Shown here: positions 1 through 8,440 of the stretch, piece after piece | How the letters are laid out: every line of letters begins with the position of its first letter | Numbering within the stretch: position 1 is the first letter of the stretch | Source: Streptomyces katrae | GTDB taxonomy: Bacteria; Actinomycetota; Actinomycetes; Streptomycetales; Streptomycetaceae | Assembly: GCF_002028425.1 (NCBI RefSeq) | Contig: NZ_CP020042.1 | Location: forward strand, 5,927,560 to 5,991,559 | DNA: 64,000 bases | Direction: 5' to 3' | Made by a program: the position numbers and the translations under genes | Notes under the pieces: model-generated | Database searches by the model: none | Told to the model about the DNA's origin: nothing | Seen by the model: the letters and a program-made list of their open reading frames with translations, nothing else

Positions 1-738
1 ATGTGCGGGCACGGCACCATCGGGGTGGCCACCGTCCTGGTCGAGACCGGCATGGTCCCGGTCGTCGAGCCGGTCACCACGGTGCGGCTCGACACCCCGG
101 CCGGGCTGGTGAGCGTGGACGTACACGTGGAGGACGGCGCCGCCACCGCCGTCACCCTCACCAACGTCCCCTCCTTCAGCGTCGGCCTCGACCTGAAGGC
201 CGAGGTCCCCGGCTTCGGCCAGGTCACCTACGACCTGGCCTACGGCGGCAACTTCTACGCCTTCGTCGAACTGGACGCCCTCGGCCTGCCCTTCGACCGG
301 GCCCGCAAGGACGACCTGATCGCCGCCGGACTGGCGGTCATGGACGCGGTCAACGCCTCCCCGGACCGGCCCGTCCACCCCGAGAACCCCTCCATCTCCG
401 GCGTCAAGCACGTCTACCTCGCCGCCCCCGGCTCCGACGCCCGCCGCTCCCGGCACGCCATGGCCATCCACCCCGGCTGGTTCGACCGCTCGCCCTGCGG
501 TACGGGGACCAGCGCGCGCATGGCCCAGCTGCACGCGCGGGGCCTGCTGCCGCTGGACACCGACTTCGTCAACGAGTCCTTCATCGGCACCGAGTTCACC
601 GGCCGCCTGACCGCCCGGACCACCGTCGGCGGGCGCCCGGCCGTCGTGCCCACGGTCACCGGCCGGGCCTGGATCACCGGCACCGCCCAGTACTTCCTCG
701 ACCCGTCCGACCCCTTCCCGGGAGGGTTCCTCCTGTGA
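1..738 (+). CDS. Proline racemase family protein (4-hydroxyproline epimerase-like), 5' end cut by window edge
   Basis: The visible 245 residues open with MCGHGTIG, the first catalytic-cysteine motif of proline racemases and 4-hydroxyproline 2-epimerases. That motif normally lies near residue 90 of a roughly 330-residue protein, so the ATG at base 1 is an internal Met and about 90 residues are missing. The second catalytic cysteine is in DRSPCGTGTSAR (visible residue 166). Both Cys are kept, which fits a racemase or epimerase rather than trans-3-hydroxyproline dehydratase, where the second Cys is replaced by Thr. The enzyme would epimerise trans-4-hydroxy-L-proline to the cis-D isomer, or racemise proline. 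The stop overlaps the next start (GTGA), so translation is coupled to a second paralogue. Sequence alone does not choose between proline and hydroxyproline. Confidence 0.88.
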   Translation: MCGHGTIGVATVLVETGMVPVVEPVTTVRLDTPAGLVSVDVHVEDGAATAVTLTNVPSFSVGLDLKAEVPGFGQVTYDLAYGGNFYAFVELDALGLPFDRARKDDLIAAGLAVMDAVNASPDRPVHPENPSISGVKHVYLAAPGSDARRSRHAMAIHPGWFDRSPCGTGTSARMAQLHARGLLPLDTDFVNESFIGTEFTGRLTARTTVGGRPAVVPTVTGRAWITGTAQYFLDPSDPFPGGFLL

Positions 739-1754
739 CCGCCCCGACCACCGTCCGCACGGTGGACTACCACACCGCCGGCGAGCCCTTCCGGATCGTG
801 GCGGAGGGCCTGCCCCCCGTCCCCGGCGACACCGTCGCCGAGCGCTGCGCCACCGCCATCGGCCCCGGCGGCTCCGGCACCGCGCCCCTGCGCGGCCCGC
901 TGGACGAGGTACGGCGCCTGCTGGTTCAGGAGCCGCGCGGGCACGCCGGCATGTACGGGGGGTTCGTGGTGCCGCCGGACGACGACGGGGCCCACTTCGG
1001 GGTGCTGTTCTGGCACAAGGACGGCTACTCCACCGCCTGCGGCCACGGCACCATGGCCCTGGGGGCCTGGGCCGTGGACTCCGGACGGGTCGCGGCCCCC
1101 GACGAGGGGGACGTCCAGGTACGGATCGACGTGCCCTCCGGCCGGGTCTGCGCCACCGTCCACCGGGCCCAGGGCCGCACCAGCGGGGTCACCTTCCGCA
1201 ACGTCCCGGCCCGGGTGGGTGCCCGGAAGGTCCCCGTGGCCACCACCCTGGGCATCGCCGAGGTGGACATCGCCCACGCCGGGGCCTGCTACGCCTCGGT
1301 CCGCGCCCGCGACCTCGGCCTGGAGGTGACCCGCGCCGCCCTGCCCGAACTGGTCCGCGCCGGACGGGAGATCCGCGCCGCCCTCGCCACCCACCCGGCG
1401 ACCTGGCACCCGGACGGCCCGCTCCTCTCCGGCGTCTACGGGGTGGTCCTCTTCGAGGAGCTGCCCGACACCCCCTTCGGCCCGCACCAGCGCAACGTCA
1501 CCGTCTTCGCCGACGGACAGATCGACCGCTCGCCCTGCGGCTCCGGCACCTCCGCCCGGCTCGCCCTGCTCGCGGAGGACGGCCGGCTGGGGGCGGGGGA
1601 GGACCTGCTGCACGAGTCGGTGACGGGCACGGTGTTCACCGGCCGGATCCTCCAGGGCGGGGTCACCGAGGTCACCGGCACCGCCTACCGCACGGGGGAG
1701 CACGCCTTCACCGTCGACCCGTACGACGCCCTCGGCGCGGGTTTCCTGCTGTGA
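735..1754 (+). CDS. Second proline racemase / hydroxyproline epimerase family protein
   Basis: This 339-residue full-length paralogue of the preceding gene starts at a GTG overlapping its stop by 4 bp. The two catalytic cysteines are Cys102 (ACGHGTMALG) and Cys268 (DRSPCGSGTSAR), so the two-base racemisation/epimerisation chemistry appears intact. The N-terminal RTVDYHTAGEPFR is the usual family opening and gives confidence in the start. Its stop overlaps the next gene again by GTGA. A tandem of two family members followed by an ornithine-cyclodeaminase-like reductase suggests a pathway handling more than one hydroxyproline isomer. Which copy acts on which substrate cannot be decided here. 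Confidence 0.9.
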   Translation: MTAPTTVRTVDYHTAGEPFRIVAEGLPPVPGDTVAERCATAIGPGGSGTAPLRGPLDEVRRLLVQEPRGHAGMYGGFVVPPDDDGAHFGVLFWHKDGYSTACGHGTMALGAWAVDSGRVAAPDEGDVQVRIDVPSGRVCATVHRAQGRTSGVTFRNVPARVGARKVPVATTLGIAEVDIAHAGACYASVRARDLGLEVTRAALPELVRAGREIRAALATHPATWHPDGPLLSGVYGVVLFEELPDTPFGPHQRNVTVFADGQIDRSPCGSGTSARLALLAEDGRLGAGEDLLHESVTGTVFTGRILQGGVTEVTGTAYRTGEHAFTVDPYDALGAGFLL

Positions 1755-2701
1755 CGGGCCTCCTCCAGCTGGACGCCGCACGGACGGCGGGCCTGCTCAC
1801 CACCGCGCAGGCGGCCGACGCCCTGGCCGGCGCCCTGCGCTCCGGGCTGGACCCGGAGGCCTGCCCGCAGCGCACCAGCGTGGCCGCGCCCGGCGGCGAA
1901 CTCCTGCTCATGCCGGCCGCGTCGGGCGCCTACGCCGGGGTGAAGGTCGCCGGGGTGGCCCCGGGCAACCCGGCGCTCGGGCTGCCCCGGATCACCGGCA
2001 GCTACCTGCTCCTGGACGGCCCCACCCTGCGCCCGCTGGCCCTCCTCGACGGTGCGGCCCTGACCGCCCTGCGCACCCCGGCGGTCTCCGCCCTGGCCCT
2101 GCGGTACCTCACCGCGCCGGGCCGCCCGCTGCGGCTGGTGGTCTTCGGCGCGGGCCCGCAGGCGTACGGGCACCTCGAAGCGGTCCTGGAGCTGCGGGAG
2201 CTCGCGGAGGCGGTGGTCGTGGCCCGCGACCCCGGGCGCGCCGGGGAGCTGGCCGCGCACGCGCGGGCCCGGGGCGTCCCGGCCCGTACCGGGACGCCCG
2301 ATGACGTGGCGGGCGCGGACCTGGTGCTGTGCTGCACCACCGCCCGTGCGCCGCTCTTCGACGGGCGGCTGGTGGCCCCGGGGGCGGTGGTGGTCGCCGT
2401 CGGCTCGCACGAGCCGGACGCCCGGGAGACGGACACCGCCCTCGTGCGACGGGCGGCGGTGTACGTGGAGTCGCGGGCGGCGGCGCTGCGCGAGGCGGGG
2501 GACCTGCTGATCCCGGAGGCCGAGGGGGCGATCGGTCCCGGTCATATCAGCGCCACCCTGGCCGACCTGGTCGCGGGACGCAATTCCCCCGGAGGACGGC
2601 AGAGTTGTCCACAGCTCTTCAAGAGCGTGGGCATGGCCTGGGAAGATCTTGCCGTCGCGGTGGCGATCTACCACGCGGCCGGAGCGAACAGCGAAACGTG
2701 A
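1751..2701 (+). CDS. Ornithine cyclodeaminase / mu-crystallin family protein (probable delta1-pyrroline-2-carboxylate reductase)
   Basis: This 316-residue protein starts at a GTG overlapping the upstream stop. It has the family's catalytic shell in the first half (TSVAAPGGELLLMPA, then KVAGVAPGNP) and a Rossmann segment VVFGAGPQAYGHLEAV at about residues 131-146 for NAD(P)H. Members of this family beside hydroxyproline epimerases and dehydratases often reduce delta1-pyrroline-2-carboxylate to L-proline; others are ornithine cyclodeaminases or alanine dehydrogenases. Co-translation with two proline-racemase homologues favours the pyrroline-2-carboxylate role, but that is inference. Its last bases form the left arm of an inverted repeat lying upstream of the GntR gene. 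Confidence 0.87.
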   Translation: MTGLLQLDAARTAGLLTTAQAADALAGALRSGLDPEACPQRTSVAAPGGELLLMPAASGAYAGVKVAGVAPGNPALGLPRITGSYLLLDGPTLRPLALLDGAALTALRTPAVSALALRYLTAPGRPLRLVVFGAGPQAYGHLEAVLELRELAEAVVVARDPGRAGELAAHARARGVPARTGTPDDVAGADLVLCCTTARAPLFDGRLVAPGAVVVAVGSHEPDARETDTALVRRAAVYVESRAAALREAGDLLIPEAEGAIGPGHISATLADLVAGRNSPGGRQSCPQLFKSVGMAWEDLAVAVAIYHAAGANSET

Positions 2702-2716
2702 CATTGTACGCTGTTC
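2686..2716. promoter_or_regulatory. Inverted repeat, candidate GntR operator
   Basis: Perfect 8-bp arms GAACAGCG and CGCTGTTC are separated by 15 bp, straddling the stop codon of the reductase gene and ending 41 bp before the GntR start. The position suits autoregulation by the adjacent FadR-type regulator. It is a candidate only; no second copy was found in the visible cluster. Confidence 0.4.
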
Positions 2717-2757
2717 CTCCGCACGTCGGTGGTGTGCGGGGTCTCGGAGGAAGAGCA

Positions 2758-3468
2758 ATGGGTGACCTGAAGCAGCACAGTCTCATCAAGGCCCAGGAAC
2801 GGCTGCGCGACCAGGTCGGCCACGCTCTGCGTGCCGCGCTGATAGCGGGCGAGCTGCGCCCCGGCAGCGTCTACTCGGCGCCGGGCCTCGCCGCCGAGCT
2901 CGGCGTGTCGGCCACGCCCGTGCGCGAGGCCATGCTGGACCTGGCCCGTGAGGGCCTGGTCGAGCCGGTCCGCAACAAGGGCTTCCGGATCACCGAGGTC
3001 AGCGAGCGCGACCTCGACCAGTACACCGAGCTGCGCACGATGATCGAGGTGCCGACCATCGGCCGGATCGCCCGCTCGGCCACGCGCGAGCAGCTGGAGG
3101 CGCTGCGCCCGATCGCCGAGGAGATCGTCACCAGCGCCCGCGAGCACAACCTCATCGGCTACCTGGAGGCGGACCGCCGCTTCCACCTCAGCCTGCTCGC
3201 CCTCGCCGGCAACGAGCGCCTGGTCGAGACCGTCGGCGACCTGCGCAAGCGTTCCCGGCTGTACGGGCTGACGGGCCTGGACGAGGCGGGCAAGCTGGTC
3301 TCCTCCGCCGAGGAGCACCTGGAGCTGCTGGATCTGATGCTGTCCGGCGACGCGGAGGCGGCGGAGGCGTGCATGGTCCGCCACCTCGGCCACGTCCGCT
3401 CCCTGTGGGCCCAGGGCCGCGACGAACCGGTGGGCCGGCCGCAGGGCGGCCTCGGCTCCGGCCTCTAG
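2758..3468 (+). CDS. GntR family (FadR/FCD subfamily) transcriptional regulator
   Basis: This 236-residue protein starts at ATG with GGAGGAAGAGCA just upstream. The N-terminal winged helix spans residues about 15-80 (LAAELGVSATPVREAMLDLAREGLVE, with the PVREA recognition helix typical of GntR). The C-terminal half is an FCD domain; its metal-ligand pattern is visible as Asp and His in ADRRFHLS, then His in EEHLELL and MVRHLGHV. FCD regulators sense small carboxylates and amino-acid breakdown products. The position after two racemases and the reductase suggests control of hydroxyproline/proline catabolism. It may be read through from the upstream operon (56-bp gap) or from its own promoter around the inverted repeat at 2686-2716. 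A strong terminator follows. Confidence 0.92.
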   Translation: MGDLKQHSLIKAQERLRDQVGHALRAALIAGELRPGSVYSAPGLAAELGVSATPVREAMLDLAREGLVEPVRNKGFRITEVSERDLDQYTELRTMIEVPTIGRIARSATREQLEALRPIAEEIVTSAREHNLIGYLEADRRFHLSLLALAGNERLVETVGDLRKRSRLYGLTGLDEAGKLVSSAEEHLELLDLMLSGDAEAAEACMVRHLGHVRSLWAQGRDEPVGRPQGGLGSGL

Positions 3469-3487
3469 GGGCCGCCCCTCGTGTCAC

Positions 3488-3517
3488 GAAGCCGCCGGGC
3501 AACCGCCCGGCGGCTTC
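3488..3517 (+). terminator. Rho-independent-type terminator after the GntR gene
   Basis: A 13-bp perfect stem (GAAGCCGCCGGGC / GCCCGGCGGCTTC) with an AACC loop lies 20 bp past the stop. No long T-run follows, which is usual in Streptomyces. Confidence 0.75.
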
Positions 3518-3608
3518 GCCGTGTTCCGGCCGTGGCCCCGGTGTGCGGCCCAACTCCCGTGTGGTGCAACGGTTTTGGACACGGCTGGATAACGGCGGCG
3601 ACAAAGGG

Positions 3609-3637
3609 TTGTCAGTACAATTTCACATTACTATGTT
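3609..3637 (+). promoter_or_regulatory. Probable vegetative (HrdB-type) promoter for the peptide transporter operon
   Basis: TTGTCA and TATGTT are separated by 17 bp in a locally AT-rich stretch, 43 bp before the start codon of the substrate-binding protein. This is the only good -35/-10 pair in the 3518-3679 gap. Confidence 0.5.
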
Positions 3638-3679
3638 ACCGGTCACACCCTAAAGCGCGGCCCTTCTCTGGAGTGACCC

Positions 3680-5422
3680 ATGACCAAGCGCACGAAACTC
3701 GCCCTCGCCACCGCCCTGGTGGCGACGCTCGCACTCGGCGCCTCGGGCTGCTCCGACCCCAAGAAGGACTCCGAGGGGAAGGGCGGTGCCAACCCCGCCG
3801 CCGCCAACGAGGGCAAGACCCTCGGAGGCACCCCGGTGAAGGGCGGTACCCTCACGGTCCTGTCCAACCAGGACTTCTCCCACCTCGACCCCGCCCGCAA
3901 CTGGGTGATGCCGGCCATGGACTTCGGCACCCGCCTGCTCTACCGCACGCTCGTCACCTTCAAGGCCGAGCCCGGCAAGGGCGGCAGCGAGCTCGTCCCC
4001 GACCTGGCCACCGACCTCGGCACCCCCTCCAACGGCGGCCGCACCTGGACCTTCACCCTCAAGGAGGGCCTGAAGTACGAGGACGGCAGCCCGGTCAAGG
4101 CCCAGGACATCAAGTACAACGTCGAGCGCTCCTTCGCCCCCGACCTCACCGGCGGCCCCGACTACGCCGCCCAGTACCTGGCCGGCACCGAGGGCTACAA
4201 GGGCCCCCTCCAGGGGCAGCACCTTGACTCGGTCAAGACCCCCGACGACCGCACGATCGTCTTCGAACTCAAGCGCCCCGTCGCCGAGTTCTCCCAGACC
4301 GCCACCCTGCCCACCTTCGCCCCGGTACCGCAGTCCCAGGAGAAGGGCACCCAGTACGACTCCCGTCCGTTCTCCTCCGGCCCGTACAAGATCGAGTCCT
4401 ACGAGCGCGACAAGAAGCTGGTCCTGGTCCGCAACGAGCACTGGGACCAGAAGACCGACTCGGTCCGCAAGGCCTACCCGGACAAGTTCGTCGTCGTCAT
4501 GGGCCTCAAGGGCGGCCAGATCGACGACCGGCTGATCGCCGGCGAGGGCGCCGACGCCTCCGCCATCGAGTACTTCAACATGCGCCCCGAGAGCGCCCCG
4601 AAGGTCCTGCCCAAGCCCGACGTGAAGGCCCGTCTGCTCGCCGAGTCCCAGGGCTGTACGACCATGCTCCACCTGAACAACTCCCGGCCCCCCTTCAACG
4701 ACCCCAAGGTCCGCGAGGCCATGCAGTACGCGGTCGACAAGGACGCCGTCATCACCGCCGCCGGCGGCCCCGCCCTCAACGAGGTCGCCACCGCCTATCT
4801 GCCCCCCGCCCTCACCGGCGGCAAGCAGGCCGACACCCTGAAGATCCCCGCCTCCGGCGACCCCGCCAAGGCCAAGGAGCTGCTCAAGGCCGCCGGCAAG
4901 GAGCACCTCAAGGTCTCCCTCTCCGTCTCCACCGGCGACAAGGCCAAGGCGGAGGCCCTTCAGCAGGGCCTGGCCCGGGCCGGCGTCGAGGTCGTCATCG
5001 ACACCGTCGACCCCGGCGCCTACTACGACGTCATCGGCGACCTCTCCACCACCCCCGACATGACCTACACCGGCTGGTGCCCCGACTACCCCTCCGGCTC
5101 CACCTGGCTCCCCTTCGTCTTCGACGGACGCACCATCAAGGACAAGGGCAACCAGGGCAACTACTCCCAGTTCCGAGACGACGCCACCATGAAGCGGATC
5201 GACGAGATCAACGCCATGGCCGACGCCAAGCAGGCCAACCAGGCCTGGATCGACCTCGACGCCGAGGTCATGAAGAAGGCCCCGTCCATCCCGGTCCTCC
5301 TGGAGCGCAAGCCGCTCCTCGTCGGCCCCAACATCGCCGGCGCCTACGGCCACCCCGTGTGGACCGGCACCGTCGACTACGGGACCGTCGGCCTCAAGGA
5401 CCCCTCGAAGAGCCAGGGCTGA
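3680..5422 (+). CDS. ABC transporter substrate-binding lipoprotein, family 5 (oligopeptide/dipeptide)
   Basis: This 580-residue protein has a signal peptide ending in the lipobox LGASGC (Cys24), so it is anchored outside the membrane. The large SBP family-5 fold is recognisable from GGTLTVL near the mature N-terminus, HLDPARNW, the segment RTWTFTLKEGLKYEDGSPVKAQDIKYNVERS, and FSSGPYKIESYERDKKLVL. Length matches DppA/OppA-type proteins. It captures short peptides, or occasionally other solutes, for the two permeases and two ATPases that follow with very short gaps. A promoter-like sequence precedes it. Placement between a hydroxyproline catabolic operon and an S9 peptidase suggests uptake of collagen-like or proline-rich peptides, but the ligand is not shown. 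Confidence 0.93.
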   Translation: MTKRTKLALATALVATLALGASGCSDPKKDSEGKGGANPAAANEGKTLGGTPVKGGTLTVLSNQDFSHLDPARNWVMPAMDFGTRLLYRTLVTFKAEPGKGGSELVPDLATDLGTPSNGGRTWTFTLKEGLKYEDGSPVKAQDIKYNVERSFAPDLTGGPDYAAQYLAGTEGYKGPLQGQHLDSVKTPDDRTIVFELKRPVAEFSQTATLPTFAPVPQSQEKGTQYDSRPFSSGPYKIESYERDKKLVLVRNEHWDQKTDSVRKAYPDKFVVVMGLKGGQIDDRLIAGEGADASAIEYFNMRPESAPKVLPKPDVKARLLAESQGCTTMLHLNNSRPPFNDPKVREAMQYAVDKDAVITAAGGPALNEVATAYLPPALTGGKQADTLKIPASGDPAKAKELLKAAGKEHLKVSLSVSTGDKAKAEALQQGLARAGVEVVIDTVDPGAYYDVIGDLSTTPDMTYTGWCPDYPSGSTWLPFVFDGRTIKDKGNQGNYSQFRDDATMKRIDEINAMADAKQANQAWIDLDAEVMKKAPSIPVLLERKPLLVGPNIAGAYGHPVWTGTVDYGTVGLKDPSKSQG

Positions 5423-5445
5423 GGAATCCGGGACCGGAAGACACC

Positions 5446-6414
5446 ATGACCACCACCGCACCCGGCGCCGCCCCCGAGGCGGCCCCGGCCGGGGCGCCGG
5501 CCAAGGACGTCCCCCCGGGCAGCAGCCCCTGGCAGCTCGCCCGGCGGGAACTGCGCCGCCGCCCGGCCGTCCGCGTCAGCCTCTGCGTCGTCCTCCTCTT
5601 CGTCCTGATGGCCCTGACCGCGCCCTGGCTGGGCGCGCTCGGCGGCTGGTCCCCCGAGGAGTTCGACAAGTCCGCCATCGACCCCTACCTCGGCGGCCAG
5701 CCGCTCGGCTCCTTCGGCGGGATCAGCCCCGAGCACTGGCTCGGCGTCGAACCCGTCACCGGCCGCGACCTGTTCGCCCGCGTCGTCCACGGCGCCCAGG
5801 TCTCCCTGCTCATCGCCTTCGCCGCCACCGCCATCGTCGTCCTCGCCGGCACCGCCGCCGGCATCGCGGCCGGCTACTTCGGCGGCCGCACCGACGCCGT
5901 CCTGTCCCGGCTCATGGACCTCACCATGTCCTTCCCCTCCCTCATCTTCATGATCGCGATGCTGTCGGTGGCCAAGGACGTCAACCGGATCGTGCTGATG
6001 ACCTCCGTCATCGGACTCTTCGGCTGGCCCGGCGTCGCCCGCGTCGTCCGCGGCCAGACCCTCTCCCTCAAACACCGCGAGTACGTCGACGCCGCCCGCG
6101 TCGGCGGATCCGGCGCCTGGCGGATCCTGACCCGCGACATCCTCCCCGGCGTCTCGGGCCCCGTCATCGCCTACACCACCCTGCTGATCCCCGGAATGAT
6201 CAGCACCGAGGCCGCCCTCAGCTACCTCGGCGTCGGCGTCCGCCCGCCCACCCCCTCCTGGGGCCAGATGATCGCCGAGTCCGTGGCCTTCTACGAGACC
6301 GACCCGATGTACTTCGTCATCCCGAGCGTCTTCCTCTTCCTCGCGGTCCTCGCCTTCACCCTCCTCGGCGACGCCCTGCGCGACATCCTCGACCCGAGGG
6401 GCGGCCGCAGTTGA
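5446..6414 (+). CDS. ABC transporter permease, DppC/OppC type
   Basis: This 322-residue permease starts 23 bp after the binding-protein gene. A first membrane segment at about residues 45-65 is followed by a periplasmic region and then the BPD_transp_1 domain with five further helices. The EAA loop is visible as EYVDAARVGGSGAWRILTRDILPG, the contact point for the ATPase. The long N-terminal cytoplasmic tail and the HWLGVEPVTGRDLFARVVHGAQVSL segment are typical of the DppC half. Its stop overlaps the TTG start of the partner permease (TTGA). Here the C-type permease precedes the B-type, the reverse of the E. coli dpp order. Confidence 0.92.
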   Translation: MTTTAPGAAPEAAPAGAPAKDVPPGSSPWQLARRELRRRPAVRVSLCVVLLFVLMALTAPWLGALGGWSPEEFDKSAIDPYLGGQPLGSFGGISPEHWLGVEPVTGRDLFARVVHGAQVSLLIAFAATAIVVLAGTAAGIAAGYFGGRTDAVLSRLMDLTMSFPSLIFMIAMLSVAKDVNRIVLMTSVIGLFGWPGVARVVRGQTLSLKHREYVDAARVGGSGAWRILTRDILPGVSGPVIAYTTLLIPGMISTEAALSYLGVGVRPPTPSWGQMIAESVAFYETDPMYFVIPSVFLFLAVLAFTLLGDALRDILDPRGGRS

Positions 6415-7397
6415 TCCTCTACCTCCTGCGCCGGCTGCTCGCCCTGGCCGGCGTGCTCCTCGCCATCGCCGCCGTCACCTTCCTGATCTTCTACGTCCTG
6501 CCCACCGACCCGGCCGCCGCGGCCTGCGGCAAGACCTGCAGCCCCGAACGGCTCGCCGACGTACGGGAATACCTCGGCCTCGACAAGCCCGTCTGGGAAC
6601 AGTTCACCCACTTCCTCACCGGCATCTTCACCGGCCGCACCCTCGGCACCGGCCAGTACGCCGTCCAGTGCGACTTCCCCTGCCTGGGCTACTCCTACGA
6701 GAACTCGCTGCCCGTCTGGGACCTGCTCATGGACCGGCTGCCGGTCTCCGCCTCCCTCGCCTTCGGCGCCGCCGTCCTGTGGCTGCTGCTCGGCCTGGGC
6801 GCCGGCGTCACCGCCGCCCTGCGCAAGGACACCGCCACCGACAAGGCCCTGATGGTCGGCGCCGTCGCCGCCGCCTCCCTGCCCGTCTACTTCACCTCCG
6901 TCATGCTCATCTACGGGGTGATCCGCATCGCCGGGCTGCTGCCCTACCCCAGCTACCACGAGCTCACCTCCGACCCCCTCGGCTGGGCCGGCAACCTGCT
7001 GCTGCCCTGGACGGCGCTGGCCCTGCTCTACGCCGCCATGTACGCACGGCAGAGCCGCGGCTCGATGATCGAGGCGATGGCCGAGCCGTACATCCGCACC
7101 GCCCGTGCCAAGGGCATGCCCGAGCGGACCGTCGTCGTCAAGCACGGGCTGCGCTCCGGGATGACCCCGATCCTGACCATCTTCGGCATGGACCTCGGCG
7201 GCCTGCTCGCCGGAGCCGTCATCACCGAGTCCATCTTCGGACTCCCCGGCATCGGCAGGCTGTTCTACGGGGCGCTCGTCAGCTCCGACCAGCCCGTGGT
7301 CCTCGGGGTCACCTTGCTCGCCGCCTTCTTCATCGTCGTCGCGAACCTCGTCGTCGACCTCCTGTACGCCGTCATCGACCCGAGGGTGAGGTACTGA
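6411..7397 (+). CDS. ABC transporter permease, DppB/OppB type
   Basis: This 328-residue permease starts at TTG overlapping the previous stop; MILYLLRRLLALAGVLLAIAAVTF is a typical DppB opening helix, so the rare start is credible. Six membrane segments can be traced, and the EAA motif reads YIRTARAKGMPERTVVVKHGLRSG. The first extracytoplasmic loop carries two closely spaced cysteine pairs (ACGKTC at about 38-43 and QCDFPC at about 86-91), an unusual feature that could form disulfides outside the membrane. It pairs with the upstream DppC-type permease; its stop overlaps the next ATG by one base (TGATG). Confidence 0.92.
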   Translation: MILYLLRRLLALAGVLLAIAAVTFLIFYVLPTDPAAAACGKTCSPERLADVREYLGLDKPVWEQFTHFLTGIFTGRTLGTGQYAVQCDFPCLGYSYENSLPVWDLLMDRLPVSASLAFGAAVLWLLLGLGAGVTAALRKDTATDKALMVGAVAAASLPVYFTSVMLIYGVIRIAGLLPYPSYHELTSDPLGWAGNLLLPWTALALLYAAMYARQSRGSMIEAMAEPYIRTARAKGMPERTVVVKHGLRSGMTPILTIFGMDLGGLLAGAVITESIFGLPGIGRLFYGALVSSDQPVVLGVTLLAAFFIVVANLVVDLLYAVIDPRVRY

Positions 7398-8440
7398 TGA
7401 CCAGCGCCCCCGCAGCACCCCTCCTCGAAGTGCGCGACCTCAGCGTCACGTTCTCCACCCCGCGCGGCACCGTACGGGCCGTGGACTCCCTCGGCTTCAC
7501 CGTCGAGGCCGGACGCACCCTCGGCATCGTCGGGGAGTCCGGCTCCGGCAAGTCCGTCACCTCCCTCGCCGTCATGGGCCTGCACCGGGCCGGCGCCGAG
7601 GTGAAGGGCTCCGTCAGGCTCGCCGGACAGGAGCTCACCGGGCTGCCCGAGAAGGAGCTCGCCAAGGTCCGCGGCCGCAAGGTGGCCATGATCTTCCAGG
7701 ACCCGCTGTCCAGCCTCCACCCCTACTACACCGTCGGCGAGCAGATCGCCGAGCACTTCCGGGTCCACTTCCGGGCCGGCCGGGCCGCCGCGCGCAAACG
7801 GGCCGTCGACATGCTCGGCGAGGTCGGCATCCCCGAACCCGCCCGCCGGGCGGGGGAGTACCCGCACCAGTTCTCCGGCGGCATGCGCCAGCGGGCCATG
7901 ATCGCCATGGCCCTGGCCTGCGAACCCGACCTGCTCATCGCCGACGAGCCCACCACCGCCCTCGACGTCACCGTCCAGGCGCAGATCCTGGAGCTGATCG
8001 CCCGCCTCCAGCAGGACCGCGGCCTCGGCGTCGTGATGATCACCCACGACCTGGGGGTGGTGGCCCGGGTCGCCCACGAGGTGCTGGTCATGTACGGCGG
8101 CCGGGCCGCCGAACAGGCCTCGGCCGACGCCCTGTTCGCCGATCCCGCCCACCCCTACACCCGGGGCCTGCTCGACTCGCTGCCCCGCCTCGACAGTGCC
8201 GACGACCTCCCCCTGCCGTCCATCCCCGGCTCTCCGCCGTCCCTGCTCCACCCGGCCCCGGGCTGCGCCTTCGCCCCCCGCTGCGCGGTCGCCGCTGCGG
8301 CCCCGGCCGACGACGCGGGCCGCTGCACGGGCGAGCGGCCCGAGCTGCGCCCGTACGGCTCCCCCGACCGGCTGGCGGCCTGCCACTTCGCCGGCGCGGT
8401 GCCCGCTGCCGCCGCCCCTGCCCCGGAGGTGTCCCGATGA
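7397..8440 (+). CDS. Peptide ABC transporter ATP-binding protein, DppD/OppD type
   Basis: This 347-residue ATPase has Walker A GESGSGKS (residues about 45-52), a Q-loop at FQDPLSSLHP, signature FSGGMRQR, Walker B LLIADEPTTALD and switch His in MITHDLG. The C-terminal extension PGSPPSLLHPAPGCAFAPRCAVA is the oligopeptide/dipeptide transporter C-terminal domain, whose cysteines (C-x6-C and later Cys residues) bind an iron-sulfur cluster in some homologues. It forms a heterodimer with the next gene, which overlaps its stop by ATGA, so stoichiometric expression is expected. Confidence 0.94.
   Translation: MTSAPAAPLLEVRDLSVTFSTPRGTVRAVDSLGFTVEAGRTLGIVGESGSGKSVTSLAVMGLHRAGAEVKGSVRLAGQELTGLPEKELAKVRGRKVAMIFQDPLSSLHPYYTVGEQIAEHFRVHFRAGRAAARKRAVDMLGEVGIPEPARRAGEYPHQFSGGMRQRAMIAMALACEPDLLIADEPTTALDVTVQAQILELIARLQQDRGLGVVMITHDLGVVARVAHEVLVMYGGRAAEQASADALFADPAHPYTRGLLDSLPRLDSADDLPLPSIPGSPPSLLHPAPGCAFAPRCAVAAAAPADDAGRCTGERPELRPYGSPDRLAACHFAGAVPAAAAPAPEVSR

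Noticed and set aside
1..3. ATG at base 1 as the true start of the first proline racemase
   Set aside because: It encodes the Met of the internal catalytic motif MCGHGTIG; the family has about 90 residues before it, so the gene is cut by the window edge.
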